A stretch of 64,000 bases of DNA from DASXRA01 sp963737425 (GTDB taxonomy: Bacteria > Actinomycetota > Actinomycetes > Mycobacteriales > Jatrophihabitantaceae). Each line of letters starts with the position of its first letter. The first letter of the stretch is position 1. Under the pieces are notes generated by a model. It worked only from the letters and a program-made list of their open reading frames with translations. It was not told the origin of the DNA and searched no databases. Shown one piece after another: positions 8,358-17,122 of the stretch. The stretch is from contig CAVTSX010000008.1 of assembly GCA_963737425.1 (NCBI GenBank), positions 186,001-250,000 of the forward strand, given 5' to 3'. Both the position numbers and the translations under genes were made by a program.

Positions 8358-11300
8358 CAAAGGCACATGCGCTGCGGTCCGCCCACTGGATGGGGGAGAT
8401 GATCCAACGCTCACTCCCGGCCACCCGCGAGACCCTGCGCGCCTCGGTCGCCGCCCGCGTGCTCGACACCCGCAACCTGCAAGTTGAGGCGTCCTGTCCG
8501 CCGTTGTTCCGGCGTGCTGGGGAGCGGCTGATGCAGACGGTGCGGCTGCACGTATCGGCCGGAGACGCGCTCGGCTCGCTTCGGTTCACGCTGCGCGACC
8601 CGCACGGCGCGATCGTGGACGAGGCGCCGGCGGCGATGACTGGGGGCGTGCTCAGCCTGGATCTGCGGGTGCCCGAGGTGCAAGAGGAGGCGACACTCAC
8701 GCTGGAGGTCGCCGGGGCGGGCGAGACCTTGTCCGGGCAGGTCACCGTGACTCCGCAGCGGAAGTGGACGGTGCACCTCATCCACCACTCGCACCTCGAC
8801 GTCGGGTACACCGACCCGCAGGGCATGGTGGCCCGACACCACGACACGTACTTCGACTCCCTCATCGACCTCACGGACGCGACTGACGACTGGCCCGACG
8901 ACGCCCGGTTCAGATGGAACGTCGAGGCCTCATGGCCGCTAATTCACTGGCTGCGCACACGATCGAGATATGCCGCAGACCGCCTCCTCTCCCGCGTGCG
9001 CGAGGGGCTGGTCGAGGTGACGGCGCTGCCGTTCAACCTGCACACCGAGGCGTGCTCGACGGACGAGCTGTACCAGCTCCTGCGTACGACCGAGATGTTG
9101 CGCAACAAGTACGACGTGCCGGTCACCACCGGCATGCAGACCGACGTCCCCGGGTCGACGGTCGGCCTGGTGGACGCGCTTGCCGACGCCGACATCGGTT
9201 ATCTGTCGGCAGCGCACAACTGGGCGGGCCGGTCGGTGCCGTTCCGCGTCGGCGGGCAGGAGCTGGAGCGGCCGTTCTACTGGGCGGCGCCGAGCGGGAA
9301 CCGGGTGCTGACGTGGTTCACCGACAGCGCCCACGGCCTGTCCTACATGGAGGGCAACATCATCGGGATGGCCGACGACTACGAGACCGCGGTGGCCGTC
9401 CTGCCCGCCTACCTGCAGGCACTGGCAAGTCAGCCCTACCCGCTGGCGCACATCGTCCCGGGATGGTCGAAGCTGATCGACGGCGTGCCGATCACCAAGC
9501 GCCCGTACGACCACGACGTGTTGCACCTGCGGGTCCAGGGTGCATTTGCCGACAACGCCTCGCCGAGCCTCGTGCCGGCCGCGATCGTCCGGCAGTGGAA
9601 CGACACATTCGCCTATCCCCGGCTCCGCATGGCCACGAACCGCGAGTTCTTCGCGGACGCGGAGCAGCGTCTCGAAGGACGTATCCCCACCTACACCGGT
9701 GACTGGACGGACTGGTGGGCCGACGGGATCGGCTCCGGAGCCCGCGCCCTCGGCTACAGCCGCCGGGCTCAAGCCGCGGTGACCACGGCCGAGACGCTGC
9801 ATGCGGCTGCCGACCTGCGAAGCGGCGCGCAAAGTGATGTGACAGATGAGACGGACCGGGTGCACGAGAAGCTTGCGCTGTTCGACGAGCACACCTGGGG
9901 AGCCGGCAACCCGTGGGACGACGCCGAGGAGCATCGGCATTCCGGTGGGCTGCAATGGGCTCGCAAGTCCGAGTACGCCCACCAGGCCCACGACGACGCG
10001 CAGGACCTGCTGGCCGGGGGTGCCCGCCGACTCGGCGACACGTTCGCTCCCACGGCCGGCGCTCTCGCCACCGTCGTGGTGGTCAACGCCGCCAGCCGGG
10101 CCCGTACCGACATCGCGCGGATCTTCCTGCCCTCCAGCCGGGTGCCCCTCGACGTGCGGATTCGCCTCGTCGACGCTCGAAACGGTGCGCCCGTTCCGCA
10201 CCGGGAGGAGCCGCAGGAGAACCCGCGCCGCCCGATCGGCCGGTACCTGGAGTTCGTGACCAGCGACGTCCCCGGCGTGGGGTTCGCCCGGATCGACGTG
10301 GTCGCCGGTGATGGTCCGGAGCGCGAAGTTGAACTCGACGACGCAACGGTGGTCGAGAACGACCGCTACCGGTTGACCTATTCGCTGGCTGACGCCTGCG
10401 TGTCCTCGATCTTCGACAAGGTCGCCGGCCGGGAGCTTGTCGACGAGGGCGCTGCCGCCGGGTTCAACCAGTACCTCTACGACAGCTACACCACCGCGCC
10501 GCACGTCAACCACCTCTCCAGCCGCACGACCGCCGACCCGTCGCTGCTGGGCGACCGCACCGTCGGTCATCACGCCACCGTCGTTCGCGCGACGCGGGAC
10601 GCGGTGGGGGAGACACTGGTCGTCGACCTGCAGGGTGACGGGACGGAGTGGATTCGCACGACCATCCGGCTGTCGCGCGGGGTTGACCGGGTCGACATCA
10701 CCAACCGCCTGCACAAGCAAGCAGTCGTGGGCAAGGAGGGTGGCTTCTTCTGCTTCCCGTTCGACATCCCGTCCGGCCCCGTGGCGTACGAGGTGAGCGG
10801 CGGTATCGGTGCCTCTGATGGCCCGGTCGTGCCCGGCGCTGCTCAACACATGCGGGCCGTCCGGCATTGGGTCGCGCTCGAGCACGCCGATCTGGCGGTG
10901 GCGTGGGCGACGCTTGAGGCTCCGCTCGTCCAGTTCGGCAATGTGCACCTGCCCTACGCACCGTTCCCGCCGACACTGCAGCTCGACCGCGAGGAGCCGG
11001 CGACCATCTACTCCTGGGCGCTGAACAACGTCTGGGACACCAACTTCCCGGCCCAGCAACAGGGGGAAATGACGTTCCGGTACGCCATCGCATCCGCGAC
11101 CGGCGTGCCGCCCCGCCAGTTCGCGTCCGCGGCCGCGGACGGGCTCGTCGACCCGCTCGTTGCCGTGCTCGCATCCGGGCAGGACACCGCTCCACCGGAC
11201 GGGCTCTTCTGCACGGTCGATCATCCCGGCGTGCGGATCGCCGCCATTGGACGGTCGAGGAGCGGGCACGACTTCGCGATCCGGCTGCTGTCGACCCATC

Positions 11301-11467
11301 CGAGCGAGGTGCGTACGCGGCTGCGGCTGCCGGGCCGCACCGCGCGGGCGGCGTGGACCGGGACGTACCTCGAGCGCCGCCTCGTCCCCGCGACAGTGAC
11401 GGGCGACAGCGTCGACGTCGTAGTACCGGCTGAGGCGGGCGCTGCCGTCGTCATCGATCTGGGATGA
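8354..11467 (+). CDS. GH38 alpha-mannosidase, cytoplasmic
   Basis: A 1037-residue glycoside hydrolase family 38 enzyme that removes alpha-linked mannose from imported oligosaccharides. Family signatures include the Zn-binding HHSHLDVGYTDPQG (His147/Asp149) and TDVPGS with the likely nucleophile Asp264. A central alpha-helical part and a long C-terminal beta region follow (KEGGFFCFPF, NNVWDTNFPAQQQGEMTFRY). There is no signal peptide, so it acts inside the cell. The ATG overlaps the permease stop and has AGGAGG upstream. Length is normal for bacterial GH38. Linkage specificity cannot be read from sequence. Confidence 0.94.
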   Translation: MTKAHALRSAHWMGEMIQRSLPATRETLRASVAARVLDTRNLQVEASCPPLFRRAGERLMQTVRLHVSAGDALGSLRFTLRDPHGAIVDEAPAAMTGGVLSLDLRVPEVQEEATLTLEVAGAGETLSGQVTVTPQRKWTVHLIHHSHLDVGYTDPQGMVARHHDTYFDSLIDLTDATDDWPDDARFRWNVEASWPLIHWLRTRSRYAADRLLSRVREGLVEVTALPFNLHTEACSTDELYQLLRTTEMLRNKYDVPVTTGMQTDVPGSTVGLVDALADADIGYLSAAHNWAGRSVPFRVGGQELERPFYWAAPSGNRVLTWFTDSAHGLSYMEGNIIGMADDYETAVAVLPAYLQALASQPYPLAHIVPGWSKLIDGVPITKRPYDHDVLHLRVQGAFADNASPSLVPAAIVRQWNDTFAYPRLRMATNREFFADAEQRLEGRIPTYTGDWTDWWADGIGSGARALGYSRRAQAAVTTAETLHAAADLRSGAQSDVTDETDRVHEKLALFDEHTWGAGNPWDDAEEHRHSGGLQWARKSEYAHQAHDDAQDLLAGGARRLGDTFAPTAGALATVVVVNAASRARTDIARIFLPSSRVPLDVRIRLVDARNGAPVPHREEPQENPRRPIGRYLEFVTSDVPGVGFARIDVVAGDGPEREVELDDATVVENDRYRLTYSLADACVSSIFDKVAGRELVDEGAAAGFNQYLYDSYTTAPHVNHLSSRTTADPSLLGDRTVGHHATVVRATRDAVGETLVVDLQGDGTEWIRTTIRLSRGVDRVDITNRLHKQAVVGKEGGFFCFPFDIPSGPVAYEVSGGIGASDGPVVPGAAQHMRAVRHWVALEHADLAVAWATLEAPLVQFGNVHLPYAPFPPTLQLDREEPATIYSWALNNVWDTNFPAQQQGEMTFRYAIASATGVPPRQFASAAADGLVDPLVAVLASGQDTAPPDGLFCTVDHPGVRIAAIGRSRSGHDFAIRLLSTHPSEVRTRLRLPGRTARAAWTGTYLERRLVPATVTGDSVDVVVPAEAGAAVVIDLG

Positions 11468-11533
11468 GCTTGGTCCCGTCATAGGAGCATCGATCGGACA
11501 AGTGGTCAGATAACTGGCCCCAAGGAGGTTCGC

Positions 11534-13243
11534 GTGCACACGTCAGACAGCACTGAGGGCAACCATTCGCGCTCGGCGGGCGGCGTTCCGCGCCGGAAGT
11601 TCCTGCAGGGCGCGGGAATCGTCGTCGCCGGCAGCATGCTGCCCGGCGCGGCCAACCTGCTGCACATCGGTGGCGGTTCGGCGGCGGCGGCTGCCGAGTC
11701 GGTCGACCTGGTCGTGGACGCCGCGGCCCGCGGACCGGTGATCCCGGGCGACTTCACCGGCCTGAGCTTCGAACGCGGCGCGCTGAACTCCGGCAACGCG
11801 GATGTGCCGGGGTACTTCTTCAGCGCCTCGAACCGCGAGCTGGTCACGCTCTTCCGCAACGCCGCGATCAGGAACGTGCGCGTCGGTGCCGGCACGGTGG
11901 ACCAGCAGATCCCCGTCGGCACAGGCAGCGACGGCTACACAGCAGTCGACGAGCTGTTCCGATTCGCCGCCGCGGCCGGGGTGAACGTGAACTACAACGT
12001 GCGCTTGTTCAACCCGTCCAGCGCGCCCATCCCGGATCTCGTGCCGGACGACGCAGCGGCGGCAAACTACATCTGGCAGCGCTACCGCCACCTTGTCAGT
12101 TCGTTCTCGATCGGCAACGAACCCGACTGGCATTCGTTCCACGTCGGCGATCCGGCGATCTTCGAGACCACCCCGAACGAGCCGGGCACGGCCTATCCGT
12201 CCTACCTCGACACGTGGCGGAAATTTGCGGCCGCGATGCACGAGGCAGCGCCCGGCGCGAAGTTCTCCGGGCCGGACACCGGCAATTACGGCACCCGGGG
12301 CGGCCTGCCCTACGTGACGTTCACCCCGGACATGGCGACGGGCATTTCGTGGACGGAGCAGTTCACCAAGGACGAGCGCAGTTCTGGGCTCCTCAAGGAT
12401 GCCTACCAGCACTACTACGTCGGCGGCAGTCCCCTCACTACCACCGCCGCGCAGGCGATCGACAACATGCTGTCCGCCGACTGGGTCGAGCAATCCGATA
12501 TCGGCACCCAGCCCACCGGGGCGGACTCCAGCACCACCGCGTACGTGCCCTACCCCTGGCTCTACACGAAGATCGTCGCGCCGACCGTGGCGGCCGGCCT
12601 GCCGGTCCGGCTGACCGAGTCGAACGACTACCTCACCGGGATTCCGGGAGCCAGCGACGCCTTCGCGTCCGCACTATGGGCGCTGGACTACATGCACTGG
12701 TGGGCGGCGCGCGGGGTGAACGGCGTGAACTTCCACAACAAGCAGTGGATCTACACCGACACCATCACCCCGGCGCTCGGAACCTACGTCCCGCTTGGCG
12801 GCTCGTGCAGCCCACCCGGATGCGGGAACTACCGGGTCGCCCCTAAGGGCTACGCCATCAAGGCGTTCGACCTCGGGGCGCGCGGGGAGGTCAAGCCCGT
12901 CAGCGTGGGCAAGCCGTCCGACGTCAACCTGACCGCGTACGCGGTCGGCGGCGGCCGCGATCTCTACATCACCGTCATCAACAAGATGCACGGCGCCGGC
13001 AGCGCGGATGCGCAGGTGACGATAGAGCCGCGCGGCTTCGCCTGGACCGACGCAACGTCGATCACCTTGGACGCCGGTGAGCCGGGGGACCTGTCGTCGC
13101 AGACCGCGACGCTCGGCGGTGCGGCGATCGCGAACAACGGGCCCTGGCGGGGACAGTGGACCCCGGTAAGCGCGAGCAGCCGGGGCCGGGTCGTCGTGAC
13201 TGTTCGAGCGGCGTCAGCCACCGTCGTACGACTTCATCGGTAG
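11534..13243 (+). CDS. Secreted GH79-like glycosidase
   Basis: A 569-residue exported hydrolase. A Tat signal (RRKFLQGAGIVVAG) precedes an alanine-rich cleavage zone. The catalytic TIM barrel fits clan GH-A, GH79/heparanase-like: acid/base Glu196 in FSIGNEPDW and nucleophile Glu362 in RLTESNDY, followed by a C-terminal beta-sandwich. GH79 enzymes cleave beta-glucuronides or related sugars; the exact substrate here is unknown. The GTG start has AAGGAGG upstream. It lies 66 bp after GH38 on the same strand and is probably in the same operon, serving as the outer trimming enzyme. Confidence 0.82.
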   Translation: MHTSDSTEGNHSRSAGGVPRRKFLQGAGIVVAGSMLPGAANLLHIGGGSAAAAAESVDLVVDAAARGPVIPGDFTGLSFERGALNSGNADVPGYFFSASNRELVTLFRNAAIRNVRVGAGTVDQQIPVGTGSDGYTAVDELFRFAAAAGVNVNYNVRLFNPSSAPIPDLVPDDAAAANYIWQRYRHLVSSFSIGNEPDWHSFHVGDPAIFETTPNEPGTAYPSYLDTWRKFAAAMHEAAPGAKFSGPDTGNYGTRGGLPYVTFTPDMATGISWTEQFTKDERSSGLLKDAYQHYYVGGSPLTTTAAQAIDNMLSADWVEQSDIGTQPTGADSSTTAYVPYPWLYTKIVAPTVAAGLPVRLTESNDYLTGIPGASDAFASALWALDYMHWWAARGVNGVNFHNKQWIYTDTITPALGTYVPLGGSCSPPGCGNYRVAPKGYAIKAFDLGARGEVKPVSVGKPSDVNLTAYAVGGGRDLYITVINKMHGAGSADAQVTIEPRGFAWTDATSITLDAGEPGDLSSQTATLGGAAIANNGPWRGQWTPVSASSRGRVVVTVRAASATVVRLHR

Positions 13244-13278
13244 CCACCGCATCGCGACCGTGGACGTCGATCAACCGG

Positions 13279-14001
13279 TCAGACTGGCAGTCCGGTCTCG
13301 TCGGTGTGCAACGACTGGGTGTTGAACTTGATCTGCCAGATCGTGATCGAGCCGTCAGCGGACTGGACGATCACGACGCCGTCCTGCCAGATCCCGTCCT
13401 CAGGTTGATGCGTGCCGGGCGGGTCGCCCTGGTTCATGTGGACGTTGTGCACGCCGAGCCCGGTCGTGTACGGCTCGCCGAGCAGGTAGATCCGCGCTGC
13501 ACTACGAACCAGTGGCTCAAGGACGTTCAGCGCGTTGTCGCCGTCGCTGGGAATCCACGGAAACGATCGCCACTGCCACCAGGACGATCGGCTCAATAGA
13601 CCGAGCACCTTGTCGAGTAGGGTCGGCGCCCACCGCTCGGTGGCCGCCGCGGCGGGGCGTCTGGCCACAATCCATCGAAGCCGCACGACCAACCAGCCGT
13701 CGCGCAGAATCGTGCTGCGCACGTAGTCGATCGCACCGGACGTGGGCGTCGATGCCAACGGCGTGAAGCCGTCGCCGAAGGCGGCCAACCCTGCGATGTC
13801 AGAGGTTCGCCGGCCCGTGACGACGCGGTAGCTCACCCCTACCCCGGCCGGAGTGTCGACGTCCAGCGCTGCCTCATACTCGCCGCCGGGTGTCGCGATG
13901 CGCAGCTTCCCGTGGTACCAGTGCCCGAAGTTGTTCGGGTCCTCGCGCGTGAACGAGACGAATGTGCCTATTGCAACGCCATATCCGTGATCAAGTGGCA
14001 T
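13279..14001 (-). CDS. DUF2278 family protein (YukJ-like)
   Basis: A 240-residue protein with DUF2278 features: an N-terminal MPLDHGYGVAIG, central IDYVRSTIL, and C-terminal GVHNVHMNQGDPPG followed by WQDGVVIVQ. Function in the family is unknown. ATG at 14001 is preferred over the longer frame because GGGAGG lies upstream and homology begins here. It converges on the GH79-like gene with 35 bp between stops. No signal peptide or membrane segment. Confidence 0.85.
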   Translation of the reverse strand: MPLDHGYGVAIGTFVSFTREDPNNFGHWYHGKLRIATPGGEYEAALDVDTPAGVGVSYRVVTGRRTSDIAGLAAFGDGFTPLASTPTSGAIDYVRSTILRDGWLVVRLRWIVARRPAAAATERWAPTLLDKVLGLLSRSSWWQWRSFPWIPSDGDNALNVLEPLVRSAARIYLLGEPYTTGLGVHNVHMNQGDPPGTHQPEDGIWQDGVVIVQSADGSITIWQIKFNTQSLHTDETGLPV

Positions 14002-14277
14002 CGCGTCCCTCCCTTGCCGATCCCTATCACAGAGCCGACGCGATCGCCATGCGGAGTGCTCGGGGATTAGCTCGTCTGCGTGCCGATAACCCAACGGATG
14101 GCAGCGGCGTCTGCAGCCTCGGTGGCGACTTCGCGTTGCCGATCGGCGCGCTTAGTCAGTGACCGGCTGGCTCGCGACTGAGCCGCGCAGAGCGAGCGCT
14201 TCACCAGACGAGACCGGTGGACGGTGCTCGGTAGTTATGGTTGGTGCCCGCGACACCGCTTGAGAGGCGGTCATCCC

Positions 14278-14862
14278 ATGCGTTCCGACATCACGCCCGG
14301 CGGCACCTTTCCTGATTACGCGCTGCCCGACCACACCGGCACCGTCCGCACGCTCAGCGAGCTCCAGGGTCGCGACCCGCTGATCCTCACCCTGTCGCGC
14401 GGCCACTACTGCCCGAAGGAGCATCAGCAACACCTTGATCTGGCGGCGTTTCAGCCAAAGGTCGCGGTGGGCTACACCCAGATGGTCACGATCTCGACCG
14501 ACGAGCACCACACGCTGCAGGAGTTCCGGCTATCGGTCGGCGCCCAGTGGACCTTCCTGTCCGACCCGGGGCGCACGATCCAGAAAGACCTCGACATCCA
14601 GGAGTACACCGATCCCGACCACGACCCGATGATCCCTCACACGCTCGTCCTCAAGCCGGGACTGGTCATTCACAGCATCTACAACGGCTACTGGTTCTGG
14701 GGTCGCCCGTCGGTCGAGGAGCTCTGGCGTGACCTGCGCGCGGCAACGAGCGAGATCCGCCCGGACTGGGATCTGAGCAAGCCGGGGCTTCGCGAGGCCT
14801 GGGCCGCAGGCGACTACTCGGCCTTTCATGGATGGGACAGACGGCCCGCTGCCGCGCCGTGA
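14278..14862 (+). CDS. Redoxin (AhpC/TSA-like) domain protein
   Basis: A 194-residue thioredoxin-fold protein resembling peroxiredoxins. The N-terminal FPDYALPDHTGTVRTLSEL leads to RGHYCPKEH with a single Cys45 where peroxiredoxins carry the peroxidatic cysteine; no second cysteine is present, so it would be 1-Cys or depend on a partner. The start has GAGAGGCGG upstream. Monocistronic between convergent neighbours. Likely role is peroxide or thiol redox defence, inferred from the fold. Confidence 0.8.
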   Translation: MRSDITPGGTFPDYALPDHTGTVRTLSELQGRDPLILTLSRGHYCPKEHQQHLDLAAFQPKVAVGYTQMVTISTDEHHTLQEFRLSVGAQWTFLSDPGRTIQKDLDIQEYTDPDHDPMIPHTLVLKPGLVIHSIYNGYWFWGRPSVEELWRDLRAATSEIRPDWDLSKPGLREAWAAGDYSAFHGWDRRPAAAP

Positions 14863-14893
14863 CGGAGCACAGAGGCGTTTGCCCGCCGAGCGG

Positions 14894-15757
14894 TCAGGCA
14901 CCCGACATCTGGTGCGTCATGTCGCGGACTGCGGCGGCGACCAGGTCGGGGCGTTCCTCGGGCAGGTAGTGGCCGCCGTCGACGACGTGCACGGTCAGCC
15001 GGTCGGCGTTGCGCGGAGCACCGCTGAGGCTGCGTGGGGAGAGGTCAAAGTCGCGGGCGCCGGCCAGCAGCAACGTCGGCACGGCCAGGTGGCGGCTGCG
15101 GTAGCCGCCGCGTGCGCGGCGGGGGATGTCGCGCAGCACGACCTGCCAGTGCAGCTGTTGGCCGGCGCGGGCGCGGGCTGGTTCCCGGGCGGTGTCAGTG
15201 AGGATGTCGACGTCGGTGTCGGGTAGGTCGGGGCGCCCGCGGCGCAGCAGCCAGCGCAGCACTCCGGTGCGGCGGATGATCCAAGCGCCCAGAACCGGGT
15301 ACTCCAACAGCGCTGTGTACCAGAACCGCCACGCCTGCGGCACTAGCTTGCGGCGCAGCAGCCACGGATGCGGGGCATTCACCGCGACGAACGTCTGGAA
15401 CCGATCCGGCGCGGCCAGTGCGAGATGGAAGCCGAGCCAGCCGCCCCACTGGTGCCCGACCAAGTGGACGGCCGGCAGGTCGAGTGCGTCGAGCACGGCC
15501 AGCGCGTCGCCCGTGCGGGTGCCGGTGTCGTAGCCGCGCCGGGGCGCGTCGGACTCGCCGGCGCCGCGCAGGTCGAGAGCGTAGACGTGGTGGTCGGCGG
15601 CGAGGTCGGCCATGACGTGCCGCCAGGCGTACCAGTGCTGCGGGTAGCCATGCAGCAGCAGCACCGGCGGGCCGTCGCTGCCGGCTTCGGCGAGGTGGAA
15701 ACGCAGGCCGTTGGCCTGCACGTAACGATGGGTGACACGGGGCAATGTTGTGGTCAT
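14894..15757 (-). CDS. Alpha/beta hydrolase with Gln at the nucleophile position
   Basis: A 287-residue protein of the epoxide hydrolase/haloalkane dehalogenase-like branch: oxyanion-hole motif LLLHGYPQHWYAW, DLRGAGESDAP, and catalytic-type Asp and His near the end (GARDFDLS, VVDGGHYLPEE). The elbow that normally reads GHDWG or GxSxG is GHQWG here (Gln103), so the expected Asp/Ser nucleophile is absent. It may be catalytically altered or dead, or may use a different mechanism. Divergent from the ECF sigma gene. Confidence 0.85.
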   Translation of the reverse strand: MTTTLPRVTHRYVQANGLRFHLAEAGSDGPPVLLLHGYPQHWYAWRHVMADLAADHHVYALDLRGAGESDAPRRGYDTGTRTGDALAVLDALDLPAVHLVGHQWGGWLGFHLALAAPDRFQTFVAVNAPHPWLLRRKLVPQAWRFWYTALLEYPVLGAWIIRRTGVLRWLLRRGRPDLPDTDVDILTDTAREPARARAGQQLHWQVVLRDIPRRARGGYRSRHLAVPTLLLAGARDFDLSPRSLSGAPRNADRLTVHVVDGGHYLPEERPDLVAAAVRDMTHQMSGA

Positions 15758-15865
15758 GCCTGCAAAGAGCGCCCAGTTGTTCGATCGGTTCGCCTGCGTG
15801 ACGTGGTGAACGGGATGGGAACCTTTCGGCGATCAACGCCCTCTTGGCAGGTGAGGAGGTGCCGG

Positions 15866-16369
15866 GTGGCTGACGTCGAGGGTCTGGCCGCGTGCGTCCG
15901 CGCCGCACAGCGCGGCGACGCGCTGGCCATGGCTGAGCTTCTCGACGCCCTCACGCCGGCGATCGGGCGCTGGTGCGGGCCGATCGCCCTGCGGGATGCG
16001 CCCGACGCCGCGCAGGAAGCGCTGATCGCGGTGTTCCGCGGCCTGAAAGGGCTCCGCGACCCGGATGCGCTGTACGGCTGGGCGCGGGCCATCGCAGTCC
16101 GCGAGGCGGTGCGCGTGGCGCAGCGCGCCGCCCGCGAGCGTCCCGCCGAACTCGCCGACGTGCCGGCACGCGGCGACCCGATGCTCGGTGTCGACATCCA
16201 CGACGTCCTGGACCGACTCGCTCCCGAACACCGCGCGGTGCTGATGCTGCGCGACCTCGAAGGCCTCGACGAACGCAGCGTCGCTGAACTGCTCAAGGTG
16301 CCTGCCGGGACGGTGAAGTCGCGCTTGTCGCGAGCCCGCGCAAGCTTCCGGGAAAGGTGGCAGACATGA
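15866..16369 (+). CDS. ECF-type RNA polymerase sigma factor
   Basis: A 167-residue sigma-70 family protein. Region 2 is recognisable (DAAQEALIAVFRGLKGLRD, YGWARAIAVREAVR) and region 4 is a standard helix-turn-helix (LDERSVAELLKVPAGTVKSR). GTG at 15866 is chosen because GAGGAGG lies 6 nt upstream and the domain starts there. Its stop overlaps the next gene by 4 bp. No anti-sigma gene is adjacent; the coupled SRPBCC protein may be a partner or a target. Confidence 0.9.
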   Translation: MADVEGLAACVRAAQRGDALAMAELLDALTPAIGRWCGPIALRDAPDAAQEALIAVFRGLKGLRDPDALYGWARAIAVREAVRVAQRAARERPAELADVPARGDPMLGVDIHDVLDRLAPEHRAVLMLRDLEGLDERSVAELLKVPAGTVKSRLSRARASFRERWQT

Positions 16370-16875
16370 TCGAGCCGACCTGGCCGATCGCCGAACTCGA
16401 CGCCATCCGCCGGCTGCGCGTGCTCGCGGCCGCGGTGCCCGGGGCCGCCGTCGCCGAAACCACGATCGACGCGCCCTTCGAGCAGGTGTGGGCGGTTGCC
16501 GCTGACCTGGAGCGGGAGATGCCGGCCTACCTGCCCGATGTCCGATCGGTGCGCATCACCCGACGCGACGGCGAGCGCCTGGAGGCAGACGCCCGCGGCT
16601 ACGCCGGGCTGCGTGCCCGGTTCGACATCGTGCTGCGGCCCGGGTGGTGCGTCATGCGCAGCCGGTTCCTGCTTGGTGCGATGGCCGCCGTGCCGGACGC
16701 CGACCGCACCCGGTTCGCGTTCCTCGGCGGCGTACACATCCCGGCCCAGCGCGTCGCCGCGCCCGTCCTCGCCGCGCTCGGCCGCTGGGCCTGCCCCCAG
16801 GCGGTCAACCGCTTCACCGAGCGAGTCCAGCTTCGCAGACCCCAACACCCCGGATCGGCCCCGCGACCGTCGTAA
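16366..16875 (+). CDS. SRPBCC/polyketide cyclase-like protein
   Basis: A 169-residue START/Bet v1-fold protein that would bind a hydrophobic ligand in its cavity. The opening TTIDAPFEQVWAVAADLERE and following strand pattern are typical. ATG at 16366 overlaps the sigma-factor stop (ATGA); a GTG at 16357 is an alternative. Translational coupling to the sigma factor suggests a joint job such as ligand sensing, which is inference. No membrane segment. Confidence 0.75.
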   Translation: MIEPTWPIAELDAIRRLRVLAAAVPGAAVAETTIDAPFEQVWAVAADLEREMPAYLPDVRSVRITRRDGERLEADARGYAGLRARFDIVLRPGWCVMRSRFLLGAMAAVPDADRTRFAFLGGVHIPAQRVAAPVLAALGRWACPQAVNRFTERVQLRRPQHPGSAPRPS

Positions 16876-16968
16876 CCGCTGCCCGCTGGGGCGACTCCTA
16901 CACCGTGCATGCCGGGAATCGTCGGCACGTCGACACAAGATCGCGTCCACGGCAGGAGGCCCGGCCAG

Positions 16969-17088
16969 ATGAATTTCGACGACCTCGACGCGCTACGCCG
17001 AGCGAACCCGGCGTGGCGGTTGCTGTGTGCCGAGAACGCCCCGCTGCTTCCTAGCTTTCTCGGCCGGCACCTCGCCGGCACCGAATGA
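16969..17088 (+). pseudogene. N-terminal fragment of a JetA/DUF3375-like (Wadjet) gene
   Basis: A 39-residue frame starting MNFDDLDALRRANPAWRLL and ending FLGRHLAGTE. It matches from memory the start of DUF3375 proteins (JetA, a subunit of the Wadjet anti-plasmid SMC system), which are about 500 residues long. A good ribosome site (GGCAGGAGG) is retained, but the frame stops after about 8% of the family length and no JetB/C/D gene follows. Most likely the stump of a deleted defence operon. A short independent peptide cannot be excluded. Confidence 0.6.
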
Positions 17089-17122
17089 CCACCGGCCGAC
17101 TTTGCTCGTATGCGGCATCCCG

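Noticed and set aside
8939..11539. 866-codon minus-strand frame opposite GH38
   Set aside because: Low-complexity Arg/Gly/Val translation without motifs, fully antisense to a well-supported GH38 gene.
16969..17122. Functional Wadjet system
   Set aside because: Only 39 codons of a JetA-like start remain; jetB, jetC and jetD are absent.
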